64,000 bases of DNA from Cyanobacteria bacterium FACHB-DQ100 (GCA_014695195.1 JACJNW010000034.1:1-64000); one strand, 5' to 3'. Counted from the first letter of the stretch, positions 1 to 8,322 are shown. A program made the numbers and translations. Notes: a model not told the origin generated them from the letters alone.

Positions 1-330
1 CAAATATGATTTTGCTTGCCTTTGCGTTTTCCATTCTTGCGAATATGAGTGGATTGGCATTCAGGGCACTGCATTGAGAGTCACCTTAATTCATCTCTCC
101 ATTAGGCAACGCCCAAAATTAATATCTACCAAAGTTAATATTCACCAAAGTCTATTATGCAGGGCATCTGTTAAGGGAAACCAACAGTTCCAGCCTGTGT
201 ATTTAATCTGCGTAATAATGGACAGGACAAATTTCTGATACAACTCGATACGTCCCAACCTCAGATTGAATTTCATCTCTTCCTAGCTTGATTCAACGAT
301 TCTAATTCCTCAATATATTCAAAAGTCAGA
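1..330. other. leading non-coding stretch
   Basis: I see no convincing coding region, RNA gene or strong hairpin here. A short repeated phrase (ACCAAAGTTAATAT / CACCAAAGT) lies near 128-153. The segment probably holds the promoter of the antiporter gene that follows, but no promoter elements could be assigned. Confidence 0.4.
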
Positions 331-1455
331 ATGGCAGATTCAGAGGTCAAAAGCATGACAACCGTGGCGAAAGACTCAAAGATGTCCAAGAAAGATTTGG
401 TATTACTTTCTTTCCTGGTATTTATCCCGATCGCGCTAATTGCAGAACGGCTGGAGCTAAATCCGGTACTGGTGTTTATTGCATCAGGATTGGCGATCGT
501 TCCACTAGCGGCGCGAATTGCTCATTCGACTGAGGGCATTGCTGAGGTGATTGGCCCAACCTTTGGGGGCTTGCTCAATTCCACCTTTGGAAATGCGACA
601 GAACTGATTGTGTCGATTGTGGCATTGCGGGCGGGGTTAGTCGACGTTGTTAAAGCCAGTATCACAGGAACGATCGTGGCAAACTTGCTCCTAGCACTGG
701 GACTTGCAACTCTGCTGGGTGGTCTTCGCTACAAAGAACAAAGCTTTCAGCCAACGGTAGCTCGGCTCAATGCGTCATCGCTGAATCTAGCGCTAGTTGT
801 CTTGTTAACCCCTGCGGCAATTCATCTTACTTCTACCGGCTTGCAGGAAAAGACGCTAAATGACTTTTCTCTGGTTCTTTCCGTTTTGCTACTGCTCTTT
901 TACGGATTGATGCTGTTGTTCTCGATGAAAACGCACAGTCATATCTATCAGATTGCAGATACTGAAATTGAGCACGTCTTTGAAAGCCAGGACAAATCGC
1001 AGCTATGGCGACAAGTGGGAGTGTTGTTAGGGTGTACGATCGCGCTGGTGTTTGTGTCTGAGGTGCTGGTTTCGAGTTTAGAGAAGGCAATCTCGACACT
1101 CGGATTTACCGATTTGTTTACAGGTGTCATCTTGATTCCCATCTTTGGGGGTGCAGTTGAGTACATTACAGCCGCAACGTTTGCTGTTAAGAACAAGATG
1201 GATTTATCTGTTGCCGTGGCAATGGGTTCGAGCTTACAGATTGCTATGTTCGCTGCGCCATTGTTAGTGATTATTGGGCGGTTTCTAGGACAGCCGATGA
1301 ACTTAGAATTCAATACCTTTGAAGTATTAGCGGTGGCGATCGCAGTGCTGTTAACAAATTCGATTAGCAGCGATGGTAAGTCCAACTGGCTCGAAGGTGC
1401 AATGCTACTTGTAACTTATGCAGCAGTGGGAGCAGCATTCTATTTTCATCCCTAA
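331..1455 (+). CDS. cax: calcium/proton antiporter, CAX family
   Basis: This is a 374-residue polytopic inner-membrane protein of the Ca2+:cation antiporter (CaCA) superfamily, which exports Ca2+ in exchange for protons. The two family repeats are visible: GNATELIVSIVAL around residue 88 in the first half and GGAVEYITAATFAVKNK around residue 273 in the second. Their acidic residues (E92, E276) are the expected ion-binding positions. The length fits bacterial CAX proteins. The first ATG is used, but in-frame ATGs at 355 and 382 would give a shorter hydrophilic N-terminus and cannot be excluded. It stands alone and no regulatory site was recognised. Confidence 0.9.
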   Translation: MADSEVKSMTTVAKDSKMSKKDLVLLSFLVFIPIALIAERLELNPVLVFIASGLAIVPLAARIAHSTEGIAEVIGPTFGGLLNSTFGNATELIVSIVALRAGLVDVVKASITGTIVANLLLALGLATLLGGLRYKEQSFQPTVARLNASSLNLALVVLLTPAAIHLTSTGLQEKTLNDFSLVLSVLLLLFYGLMLLFSMKTHSHIYQIADTEIEHVFESQDKSQLWRQVGVLLGCTIALVFVSEVLVSSLEKAISTLGFTDLFTGVILIPIFGGAVEYITAATFAVKNKMDLSVAVAMGSSLQIAMFAAPLLVIIGRFLGQPMNLEFNTFEVLAVAIAVLLTNSISSDGKSNWLEGAMLLVTYAAVGAAFYFHP

Positions 1456-1576
1456 ATTAAGATCTTAAGATCCATCGAAATCTGATGAGCGAGAAACCAT
1501 AGCTGTAATGCTCTAGAATGCTGATCTCTGCTTGAATGAAAGCTAGTGACTTGTACACCATTCATCCGGTGAAATT

Positions 1577-1771
1577 GTGAGCAGTATTATTGTTTGGATT
1601 ACTGAATTTGTTGTAGAAGTGATTGTAGCGACGATCGCACAGTTCTTCTCTGAATTTGTAGTTGGCTGGATTGCAGAAATGGCACAAACATACATTGCAG
1701 AATGGCTAACTACCTTGATGACAGAGATGACGCAATGGCTGGCTGAACTTTTTAGCGGCACACAACGATAA
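1577..1771 (+). CDS. small amphipathic hypothetical protein
   Basis: This 64-residue reading frame starts with GTG. The product is almost entirely hydrophobic and amphipathic, with evenly spaced Trp, Ala-Glu and Thr residues (WITEFVVEVIVATIAQFFSE and similar), and ends in a short polar tail. It could be a membrane-surface helix protein. I do not recognise a family. A 79-codon frame lies antisense to it, so coding on this strand is not certain. A perfect 6-bp hairpin follows the stop, which mildly favours this strand. Confidence 0.4.
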   Translation: MSSIIVWITEFVVEVIVATIAQFFSEFVVGWIAEMAQTYIAEWLTTLMTEMTQWLAELFSGTQR

Positions 1772-1777
1772 AGAGGA

Positions 1778-1792
1778 GCCACTGCAAGTGGC
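1778..1792 (+). terminator. possible weak terminator hairpin
   Basis: GCCACT and AGTGGC form a perfect 6-bp stem around a 3-nt loop, 6 bases after the stop of the small amphipathic gene. The following bases are only moderately T-rich, so this is a weak candidate. Confidence 0.35.
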
Positions 1793-1881
1793 TTCTAAGT
1801 CATGAGCAACAATGCTAAATCGCTAACAGTCTCGGCATTCGTTCAGAGCATGTTCACGCAGAAGCTTTCCTAGAAAAGAAA

Positions 1882-2100
1882 GTGGAAGTCGTGGAAGCTG
1901 TCTATTCTATGATCGCTGACTCCACTGAAATCGATCAAGCTGCTGTACTGACAACCTCGATCGCTGAACCTACTGCGGTTAGCATCAATAGCCATTCCAT
2001 CAATCCCACGGATCACGCTGAAAGTACCCATGATAAGGGTAGTTTCTCTGCTTCGCTTCCCTTGGGAATGATGAAACAACCTGAATTAGCAAAACGTTAG
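1882..2100 (+). CDS. doubtful small hypothetical protein
   Basis: This 72-codon frame begins at GTG and has no recognisable domain. The composition is polar (Ser, Thr, His, Ala), with no signal peptide or membrane segment. No clear ribosome binding site precedes it and another open frame runs antisense. It is listed only because nothing else explains the segment and could well be non-coding. Confidence 0.2.
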   Translation: MEVVEAVYSMIADSTEIDQAAVLTTSIAEPTAVSINSHSINPTDHAESTHDKGSFSASLPLGMMKQPELAKR

Positions 2101-2345
2101 GCGATTGTTTCTTTCAGCCGCAAATTTTCTCCTGCATGTATTCGATCTAACCCTAACCTCGCAACTTTAAGTGTGTAGAACGCAGGCAGTGCGATTGCTA
2201 AATATATCGATGATTTCAGGTTGAACGCCACAACCTGACCAAACGGTGCTAATATTTCCGAGAATTGTTTAACGAATTGTTCAGGATTCTGAACGTTTGT
2301 AATGATTTGTGTGGAAACTAATTTGCAAGGGTTAGAGTCACACAA
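2097..2345 (-). CDS. doubtful small hypothetical protein with a hydrophobic segment
   Basis: This 82-codon frame starts at TTG. A central hydrophobic run (SSIYLAIALPAFYTLKVA) could be one membrane-spanning helix, followed by a charged tail. No family was recognised and the rare start codon weakens the case. Its end overlaps the end of the doubtful frame on the other strand by four bases. Confidence 0.25.
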   Translation of the reverse strand: MCDSNPCKLVSTQIITNVQNPEQFVKQFSEILAPFGQVVAFNLKSSIYLAIALPAFYTLKVARLGLDRIHAGENLRLKETIA

Positions 2346-2460
2346 CTAGACAAAACCGATTCGATGCAACGATTGAATCAAGGCGATCGCAGTCGAATCG
2401 ACGGGACAGTAAACGCCTCAGATTTCAGTTGACGTATCGTTTTTGAACCCAGGAGCAAAC

Positions 2461-3240
2461 ATGAAATCATTGGTTCGTTGGAGTACAACTGCGGCACTGG
2501 TAGGCGGAACCCTGCTTGCCGGATTGCAAGCACTCGCCCTGACTCCAGAGCAGATTAAGCAAAAGCTACAGGTTGTCCCTGTGTTTACGATCGCCAATAA
2601 CCAAGGTGCGCCGCTGGTTGCTCAACCGCCAAACGGTCAGAAAGGAAATCCGGTGGCAGGTGTGTTTATCAGCCAAAGAGATGCCAACGCTTTTCTCGAA
2701 AACTTGAAGACAAGAAATCCAGCACTGGCAAAGGATGTCAGAGTTGTCCCTGTGTCGCTAGCAGAAGTGTATCAACTGAATCAAGGCAGCCAAGGCAAGC
2801 CCGACAAGCTTGATTTTGCCTATGTCCCGACCAAGCAACAGCTTGATTCTGCGGTAGCAATTCTCAAAGCGAGCGGTCAGAATGTGGCGCAGTTCAATGG
2901 AACGCCGCTGTTTGTTGCCCGCGCAGGTAAAGACAAAGGATTTCTGACGATTCAAGAAGGAAATCAGTCTGTAATCCCCATGTTCTTTAGCAAAGAAGAC
3001 TTACAGCCCCTTGTCGATCGCTTTAAGCAACAAAAGCCGGATCTCGCTAAAACGGTTGATATCCAGGTCTTTCCGCTCGAAGGCGTGATGCAAGCGATGC
3101 AGAAAGAAAAAGATCCGCAACTCGATAAGATTGTGCTGATTCCACCGAGAGAAACGCTGGAATTTGTGCAACGGCAACAACAACAAAGACCCCAACAACC
3201 GCAGCAAAGACCCGCACCGCAACCTGCGCCCAGACGATAG
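2461..3240 (+). CDS. Tic22-like family protein
   Basis: The product has a signal peptide (MKSLVRW, then a hydrophobic stretch ending near ALA) and about 190 residues resembling the Tic22 family. This includes the repeated pattern of a predicted value followed by a residue-by-residue protein lookup (PVFTIANNQGAPL, later PLFVARAGKDKGF). It ends in a Gln/Pro-rich tail. Cyanobacterial Tic22 proteins are periplasmic and linked to outer-membrane biogenesis; the chloroplast homologue serves protein import. I place the start at the ATG with AGGAG nine bases upstream, not at an earlier in-frame TTG. prmC follows 12 bases after the stop, so the two may be cotranscribed. Confidence 0.8.
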   Translation: MKSLVRWSTTAALVGGTLLAGLQALALTPEQIKQKLQVVPVFTIANNQGAPLVAQPPNGQKGNPVAGVFISQRDANAFLENLKTRNPALAKDVRVVPVSLAEVYQLNQGSQGKPDKLDFAYVPTKQQLDSAVAILKASGQNVAQFNGTPLFVARAGKDKGFLTIQEGNQSVIPMFFSKEDLQPLVDRFKQQKPDLAKTVDIQVFPLEGVMQAMQKEKDPQLDKIVLIPPRETLEFVQRQQQQRPQQPQQRPAPQPAPRR

Positions 3241-3252
3241 AAAGAACACTGG

Positions 3253-4128
3253 ATGAAAGATCACTTCTTGATTCCTGGGCTTCAGCTTTGGCGCTGGCGA
3301 TCGACTGCAAAAAATCAGTCGATCGCGCATGACATTTCCCCGAATGAAGTCGATTGGCTCTTGCAAGAACTGGCAGGAGTCGATCGGCTTTTTTTGCGCT
3401 TGCAGCCCGATCAGGCGATTCCGTCGAATGTGTCGTTCAGCGATCTCGATCGTGCATGGCAACAACGCATCGCGGAGCGCACTCCTGTTCAATATCTTGC
3501 AGGTATTGCCCCGTGGCGGAATTTTGAGTTAAAAGTTGCTCCCGGAGTGCTGATCCCGCGACCCGAAACAGAGCTACTCATTGATTTTGCGATCGCTCAA
3601 GATTCCAGGCTCAAAGCGGGTCAGTGGGTAGATTTGGGAACAGGGAGCGGTGCGATCGCAATCGGGCTGGCGTTATCACTGCCCAGTGCGACAGTTCATG
3701 CGGTCGATCGCAGTGGGGAAGCTTTAGCGATCGCACAATCAAACGCTGAATCGCTCAACGCAAAGATTCAGTTTTATCAAGGGAATTGGTTTGAGCCGAT
3801 CGCGCATCTAAAACATTCGCTCAGCGGCGTGGTTTCCAATCCGCCTTACATTCCCACCGAAACCGTTTCAACGCTCGAACCAGAAGTTAGACTGCATGAA
3901 CCTCATTTAGCTTTAGATGGGGGTACTGATGGCTTGGAAAGTATTCGGCACTTGATTCAAACGGCTCCAGATTACTTAATTTCTGGCGGCGTTTGGATGA
4001 TCGAGATGATGATGGGGCAAGCCGATACGATCGCAGCCCTGCTTTCAGCCCAAGGCAGCTACGATCGCATTACAATCCACAAAGACCTCGCTGGGATTGA
4101 ACGGTTCGTGATCGCTTACCGAAAGTAA
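3253..4128 (+). CDS. prmC: release factor glutamine methyltransferase
   Basis: PrmC (HemK) methylates the glutamine of the GGQ motif in peptide chain release factors, using S-adenosylmethionine in the cytoplasm. The 291 residues show an N-terminal helical domain, the RPETE motif (103-107), the SAM-binding loop DLGTGSG (127-133) and the catalytic NPPY motif (196-199). Length is normal. The extreme N-terminus (WRWRSTAK) differs from the usual but is followed by the standard domain. It lies just downstream of the Tic22-like gene. Confidence 0.92.
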   Translation: MKDHFLIPGLQLWRWRSTAKNQSIAHDISPNEVDWLLQELAGVDRLFLRLQPDQAIPSNVSFSDLDRAWQQRIAERTPVQYLAGIAPWRNFELKVAPGVLIPRPETELLIDFAIAQDSRLKAGQWVDLGTGSGAIAIGLALSLPSATVHAVDRSGEALAIAQSNAESLNAKIQFYQGNWFEPIAHLKHSLSGVVSNPPYIPTETVSTLEPEVRLHEPHLALDGGTDGLESIRHLIQTAPDYLISGGVWMIEMMMGQADTIAALLSAQGSYDRITIHKDLAGIERFVIAYRK

Positions 4129-4148
4129 ACCCTATGTAAATAATATCT

Positions 4149-4643
4149 ATGTGTCCTACTCCCATTCAGCCACAGCCCGGACAAGAATCGGTCTGGAATT
4201 ATCCCCGTCCGCCTCGCTTAGAGCCTGTGAACAAGCGAATTCAGATCGTTTTTAACGGTGTGACGATCGTAGACACAGAACGGGCAATGCGGGTTCTTGA
4301 AACCAGCCATCCACCGACCTACTACATTCCACCGGAGGACATTCAGCAAGAGTATCTGATTCCATCGAGTCGATCGACTTTCTGCGAATGGAAAGGACAA
4401 GGAAGCTATTACAGCGTCAAAGTTGAGGATAAAACAGCGATCGATGTTGCTTGGTACTACAGCACTCCGACTCCAAACTTCAGCGCCATCCAAAATTATG
4501 TCGCTTTTTACGCTGCTCCAATGGATGCGTGTTATGTCGATGGCGAGAAAGTGACACCGCAACCCGGACAGTTCTATGGTGGTTGGATTACGAGCGATGT
4601 GGTAGGCCCTTTCAAAGGCGAACCCGGATCTTGGGGTTGGTAA
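4149..4643 (+). CDS. DUF427 domain-containing protein
   Basis: This 164-residue soluble protein matches the DUF427 pattern: an FNGVTIVDTERAMRVLETSHPPTYYIPPEDI-type strand region, a CEWKG core and a YVAFYAAPMDACYVDGEKV ending, followed by PQPGQFYGGWIT. The biochemical role of DUF427 proteins is not established. The gene follows prmC by 20 bases, and the region after it contains the palindrome upstream of the APC permease. Confidence 0.85.
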   Translation: MCPTPIQPQPGQESVWNYPRPPRLEPVNKRIQIVFNGVTIVDTERAMRVLETSHPPTYYIPPEDIQQEYLIPSSRSTFCEWKGQGSYYSVKVEDKTAIDVAWYYSTPTPNFSAIQNYVAFYAAPMDACYVDGEKVTPQPGQFYGGWITSDVVGPFKGEPGSWGW

Positions 4644-4670
4644 ATCTCTCTAGAGGAGTCGATCGAACCC

Positions 4671-4693
4671 TCTATACTTACGGAAAGTATAGA
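4671..4693. promoter_or_regulatory. perfect palindrome upstream of the APC permease
   Basis: TCTATACTT and AAGTATAGA form a perfect 9-bp inverted repeat around ACGGA, ending 14 bases before the permease ATG. There is no T-run behind it, so it looks more like an operator for a dimeric regulator or a 5' leader hairpin than a terminator. The cognate regulator is unknown. Confidence 0.5.
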
Positions 4694-4707
4694 CAAGAGC
4701 AAAGCTT

Positions 4708-6021
4708 ATGGAACCCAATGCAGAAGCGGATTCACTCAAGCGTGTGTTTAGTTTACCCATGCTTGTTATTTACGGCGTGGGAGACATTCTAGGCGCTGGA
4801 ATTTATGCAGTCGTTGGCAGAATTGCAGGACTATCCGGTGCTTTAGTTTGGGCTTCGTTCGTTCTTGCAATGGTCGTTGCTGCATTTACCGCACTCAGCT
4901 ATGCCGAAATGGGTAGTCGATTTCCCAAAAGTGGTGGCGTTGCCTACTTTGTACATCGGGCATTTCGGACAAACTGGCTCTCAACTCTGGTGGGCTGGTT
5001 GATGTTTTGCACCTGCGTTATTTCGATGGCAACCATTTCTAGAGCGTTCGCCGGCTATGTAATTGCGATCGCGCCCGGATTGCCAGACTGGTTGATTATT
5101 CTAGCGCTGTTTGCTGGTCTGACCTTCGTGAACTTTCGAGGCATGAAAGAGTCTTCAGCCTTGAATGTAGTTTGTACAACGCTCGAAGTTTCGGGGCTGA
5201 TCATTGTCATCTTGGTCACATCCGCTTTTCTACTGGGAGGGAATTCGACGGCAGCAATTTCAGCAACCGCGCAACCGTCGATCGGTTGGTCAGCCGTAAT
5301 CCAGGGAGCCGCGCTCGCGTTCTATGCCTTTATCGGGTTTGAGGATTTGGTGAATGTTGCGGAAGAAGCCAAAAATCCTGAACGCGATGTGCCAAGGGCG
5401 ATCGTGATTGCGTTAAGCATTGCGGGTGTGGTTTACATTCTGGTTTCGTGGCTGTCGGTTCAGGTACTCGATCCAGCAGCGTTGGCTGCCTCGAAAGCGC
5501 CCTTGCTAGATGTAGTACGCCGCGCACAACCCAATTTCCCACCCGTTATTTTTACGGTGATTGCTGCGTTCGCAGTTCTGAATACAGCGCTATTAAATTT
5601 TGTGACCGCGTCGCGATTAATTTATGGAATGTCGCGTGAAGGTTTACTGCCCGCTTGGTTTAGCAGATTGCATCCAGAGCGATCGACCCCCTACCGTACA
5701 TTTCTAGTGATTGTTCCGATGGCGATCGCACTTGCTGTTTCAGGCACGATTCAACTCTTGGCGGGTGCGACTGCAACCTTAATCCTTGTGATGTTCTGTC
5801 TGGTCAATGTTTCGCTGCTTGTGATTAAACGACGCGATCCGCAGACTAGAGGATTTCGGGTTCCGATCGTCGTTCCGGTTCTAGCGCTGTTGCTCAATTT
5901 AGGTTTAATTGCCTTTGCCTCAAATGAAAGCCGCGGGTTGGGACTCGCATTTATGGCGGTTGGAGTGCTGCTGATTGTGCTGCGGGATGTGTTCATGAGA
6001 GGGACGCTCTCAGACTCTTGA
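4708..6021 (+). CDS. APC family amino acid/polyamine permease
   Basis: This 437-residue integral membrane protein has about twelve hydrophobic segments. The APC N-terminal signature is visible as VYGVGDILGAGIYAVVGR-like sequence at about residues 19-37, and GFEDLVNVAEEAKNPERDVP follows in the middle of the protein. Such permeases import amino acids or polyamines in symport with cations; the substrate cannot be read from sequence. The gene is alone on its transcript as far as spacing shows and is preceded by a strong palindrome that may regulate it. Confidence 0.88.
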   Translation: MEPNAEADSLKRVFSLPMLVIYGVGDILGAGIYAVVGRIAGLSGALVWASFVLAMVVAAFTALSYAEMGSRFPKSGGVAYFVHRAFRTNWLSTLVGWLMFCTCVISMATISRAFAGYVIAIAPGLPDWLIILALFAGLTFVNFRGMKESSALNVVCTTLEVSGLIIVILVTSAFLLGGNSTAAISATAQPSIGWSAVIQGAALAFYAFIGFEDLVNVAEEAKNPERDVPRAIVIALSIAGVVYILVSWLSVQVLDPAALAASKAPLLDVVRRAQPNFPPVIFTVIAAFAVLNTALLNFVTASRLIYGMSREGLLPAWFSRLHPERSTPYRTFLVIVPMAIALAVSGTIQLLAGATATLILVMFCLVNVSLLVIKRRDPQTRGFRVPIVVPVLALLLNLGLIAFASNESRGLGLAFMAVGVLLIVLRDVFMRGTLSDS

Positions 6022-6121
6022 GCGTCATTTATGCGGCGATCGTGATCAAATCGGTGCAGAAACCGAGTCTTACGATCGCGATCTCTTAGCATGGATAAGA
6101 AAGATATGCCCCATAAACCCT

Positions 6122-6511
6122 ATGCCGAAATGGACTTTATCCACTGAATTTACGTTTAATGCGGCTCACTGGATTCGCGATTACGACGGTCCTTGTGGAC
6201 GAATGCACGGTCACACCTACACCGTGAGAATTAGCGCGATCGCGGCTCAACTCCACGCCTCAGAATTTTGTCCGCATCCGGTAATGGTTGCAGACTTTAG
6301 AACATTGCGCTGGGCAAAAAAAGATGTCTTCAAAGGGGGACTCGATCACTGTGTTCTGAATGAAGTGCTGCCAGAAGGATACGACACCACCGCAGAAATG
6401 ATCGCAAAGTACATCTACGACAAAACGAAAAAAGAGCTTCCGACTGACATCAAGCTCAAAGTTGCGGTTTCTGAAACTCCGAATTCTTGGGCAGAGTACG
6501 AGGATGAATAG
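6122..6511 (+). CDS. queD: 6-carboxy-5,6,7,8-tetrahydropterin synthase QueD
   Basis: This is a 129-residue single-domain member of the PTPS/QueD family. Zinc ligands H16, H29 and H31 and the catalytic Cys25 lie in the PCGRMHGHTY motif. QueD converts dihydroneopterin triphosphate to carboxytetrahydropterin in the 7-deazaguanine (queuosine/PreQ0) pathway. It is separated by only two bases from queE, which takes the next step, and this favours QueD rather than biopterin PTPS. A larger two-domain relative lies at 55.7 kb. Confidence 0.9.
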   Translation: MPKWTLSTEFTFNAAHWIRDYDGPCGRMHGHTYTVRISAIAAQLHASEFCPHPVMVADFRTLRWAKKDVFKGGLDHCVLNEVLPEGYDTTAEMIAKYIYDKTKKELPTDIKLKVAVSETPNSWAEYEDE

Positions 6512-6513
6512 TC

Positions 6514-7125
6514 ATGGTGATGCAACTTAAGCAAACGCTCCCGATCGTTGAAACCTTCCATTCGGTTCAGGGTGAAGGCGCTTGGACAGGAACGAGCGCC
6601 TTTTTTATCCGGTTAGCGCTGTGTGATGTCGGCTGCTGGTTCTGCGATACCAAAGAATCCTGGAGCGCCAAACGCCACCCGCAACAGTCGATCGACGAAC
6701 TAGCCCAGAGCGCGATCGTGGCGAATCCGGCGATCGTCGTCATTACCGGAGGCGAACCGTTAATGCACGATCTAACTCAACTCACAAAAACGCTGCATCA
6801 AACTGGGTTACGGCTACATTTAGAAACATCGGGCGCACATCCATTTAGCGGCGAATTTGATTGGGTCACACTTTCCCCGAAACAATCTAAACCCCCGCAT
6901 GAAAGCGTTTATCCTCATGCCGATGAACTCAAAATCGTGATTTCTGAAGCTGCGGATTTCGACTGGGCAGAACAGCAATCGCAGAACGTCCGCGATCGGG
7001 TTCTACGATATTTACAGCCCGAATGGAGCCGCAAAGAAAGCTTGGATTTGATTTTCGAGTACGTCAGACAGCATCCGGAGTGGCGAATCAGTTTACAGAC
7101 TCACAAACTATTGGGCGTTCAATAA
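6514..7125 (+). CDS. queE: 7-carboxy-7-deazaguanine synthase QueE
   Basis: QueE is a radical-SAM enzyme that rearranges carboxytetrahydropterin to 7-carboxy-7-deazaguanine. The cluster-binding motif is C37-X3-C41-X2-C44 (CDVGCWFC), the radical-SAM spacing. The motif ETFHSVQGEGAWTG precedes it and VVITGGEPL follows. The 203-residue length fits the family. It starts two bases after the queD stop, so the two form an operon. Confidence 0.92.
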   Translation: MVMQLKQTLPIVETFHSVQGEGAWTGTSAFFIRLALCDVGCWFCDTKESWSAKRHPQQSIDELAQSAIVANPAIVVITGGEPLMHDLTQLTKTLHQTGLRLHLETSGAHPFSGEFDWVTLSPKQSKPPHESVYPHADELKIVISEAADFDWAEQQSQNVRDRVLRYLQPEWSRKESLDLIFEYVRQHPEWRISLQTHKLLGVQ

Positions 7126-7133
7126 GCTTGACA

Positions 7134-7168
7134 GACCACAGTTTAGACTCTTTGAACTCTCTGTGGTC
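7134..7168. terminator. inverted repeat between convergent genes
   Basis: GACCACAG (7134-7141) pairs with CTGTGGTC (7161-7168) across a 19-base loop, in the gap between queE and the convergent gene at 7178. The position suits a shared terminator, but there is no long T-run on either side. Confidence 0.4.
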
Positions 7169-7177
7169 TAGCGCTTC

Positions 7178-7495
7178 TCACTCTTCGCTTTCGGCTTTCG
7201 CCCGTCGGGTGCGTCGCCGCCGGGGGCGACCCGACTCCTTTTGGCTCAGCGCCAAATATCGCTTCAGCGTCGAAGGGCTAATTTCGATTCCGCGCTCTGC
7301 GAGCACATCCGCCAACTCTTCGTAGTCGTAGCCTTTATCGAGCGAACTCCGCAAATCGTCTTGTAGAAGTTCGATCGCTTGTCGGAGTGAAACCGTTGCT
7401 TCGGGCTTTTCAGGCAGGTCATCTAACAAGGACGCTGCTTGATCGAGCATCATTGTTTTTACTTTGACTGCTGCATTGGATTTTCTATTCACCAT
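7178..7495 (-). CDS. small DNA-binding-like hypothetical protein
   Basis: The product is about 105 residues. A helical middle ends in YEELADVLAERGIEISPSTL, a pattern like a helix-turn-helix, and a strongly basic tail (RPRRRRTRRAK) follows. Cyanobacteria have many such small proteins of unknown function; a role in nucleic-acid binding is inference. I prefer the ATG at 7495, preceded by GAGAA, over a GTG 33 bases upstream. It converges on queE. Confidence 0.6.
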   Translation of the reverse strand: MVNRKSNAAVKVKTMMLDQAASLLDDLPEKPEATVSLRQAIELLQDDLRSSLDKGYDYEELADVLAERGIEISPSTLKRYLALSQKESGRPRRRRTRRAKAESEE

Positions 7496-7667
7496 TTGCG
7501 TTCTCAGACTGTTAAGCGAATAATTCACTAATATTGTAAATGCTGAGTCTCTTTTTTATCGCCAAAAGGTAACAAGTTCTGTTAATTCTTGTACGTATGT
7601 CTGCATCATCAGTTTGTGTCGCTCTGTGCTTTTAAGCTTTATCTTCTGCCTCAAGACTGATGACAAC

Positions 7668-7705
7668 TAAAAGCTCCTGATACCGATCGGTATCAGGAGC
7701 TTTTA
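7668..7705. terminator. 38-bp perfect palindrome, bidirectional terminator
   Basis: The arms run from TAAAAGCTCCTGATACC to its exact complement around a central GATC, ending in TTTT on either strand. It lies 28 bases beyond the stop of the hli gene on the minus strand and is a strong intrinsic terminator. The perfect symmetry means it can act in both directions. Confidence 0.8.
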
Positions 7706-7733
7706 AACCGTCTTGCCTTACGTTTTTTTTAAC

Positions 7734-7940
7734 TTAGCGATAGCTAACCAAATGCAGGATGTCACGCACAACGCTGAATCCAGCCAAGTCCCAAACCAAA
7801 TAGGCCAAGAAGCCAATCATTGCAAGGCGACCATTCCAGAGTTCTGCTTGAGGATTCCAGCCGAAGAGAAAAGCGTTACGGTCTTTGCCGTTATATTCAG
7901 TTGCAACAGGAGGTAAATCGGTGCTGTTTCGAGATTGCAT
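7734..7940 (-). CDS. hli: high-light-inducible protein (one-helix chlorophyll-binding)
   Basis: This 68-residue protein has one transmembrane helix with the chlorophyll-binding signature ELWNGRLAMIGF (33-44), preceded by FGWNPQ. Hlips bind chlorophyll and carotenoid in thylakoid membranes, dissipate energy and protect photosystem assembly under stress. The ATG at 7940 has GGAG eight bases upstream; a longer in-frame extension is not needed. A palindromic terminator follows and two HLR1-like half-sites lie upstream. Confidence 0.9.
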   Translation of the reverse strand: MQSRNSTDLPPVATEYNGKDRNAFLFGWNPQAELWNGRLAMIGFLAYLVWDLAGFSVVRDILHLVSYR

Positions 7941-7963
7941 AGTTGTAGCTCCAAGAGAGGTGT

Positions 7964-7985
7964 TTTGTAAATCTTGTTTTGTAAC
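7964..7985 (-). promoter_or_regulatory. HLR1-like half-sites upstream of hli
   Basis: Read on the minus strand, GTTACAAA (7985-7978) and TTTACAAA (7971-7964) both match the half-site (G/T)TTACA(T/A)(T/A) known for the RpaB-bound HLR1 element. They are spaced by six bases instead of the usual two, so binding is uncertain. Confidence 0.3.
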
Positions 7986-8040
7986 GTTGTTTTGCAACGT
8001 GATTTCATCTTAGAAAGCACAGCCCAACTTTCCATATCTC

Positions 8041-8251
8041 TATGGTGTTAATCTAATGCTCTTGCTGTTGATAGACCTGATCTACTACGATCGCTGTCTT
8101 TTCACAGATGTCAGATGCGAATCGACTCTTAAAGCTCCTAGCTCATAGGGACTTTAGGAAGCACACATCAGAAAGCACACATCCGTCAGAATCGAAGCGC
8201 AAATCCCCTCGCGCCCATCTATAGCAGTCCTAAAAGCAGTCCTAAATCATT
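8041..8251. other. intergenic stretch with short direct repeats
   Basis: No gene seen. The sequence AGCACACATC occurs twice close together (about 8159-8182), and AGCAGTCCTAAA occurs twice (8223-8246). A large hairpin follows immediately. Confidence 0.4.
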
Positions 8252-8301
8252 GATGAGATTGGGGAGATAGGGAGAAGTGCCCCTATCTCCCCAATCTCAT
8301 C
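8252..8301. repeat. 21-bp perfect hairpin downstream of the M23 peptidase gene
   Basis: Positions 8252-8272 pair perfectly with 8281-8301 around an 8-base loop; the arm core is GATTGGGGAGATAGGG. It lies 21 bases beyond the stop of the peptidase gene on the minus strand. It could work as a transcript end, but there is no good T-run, and the G-rich arm with flanking short repeats looks like a dispersed palindromic repeat. Confidence 0.6.
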
Positions 8302-8322
8302 CAATCAACCAGGTTTTACAAA

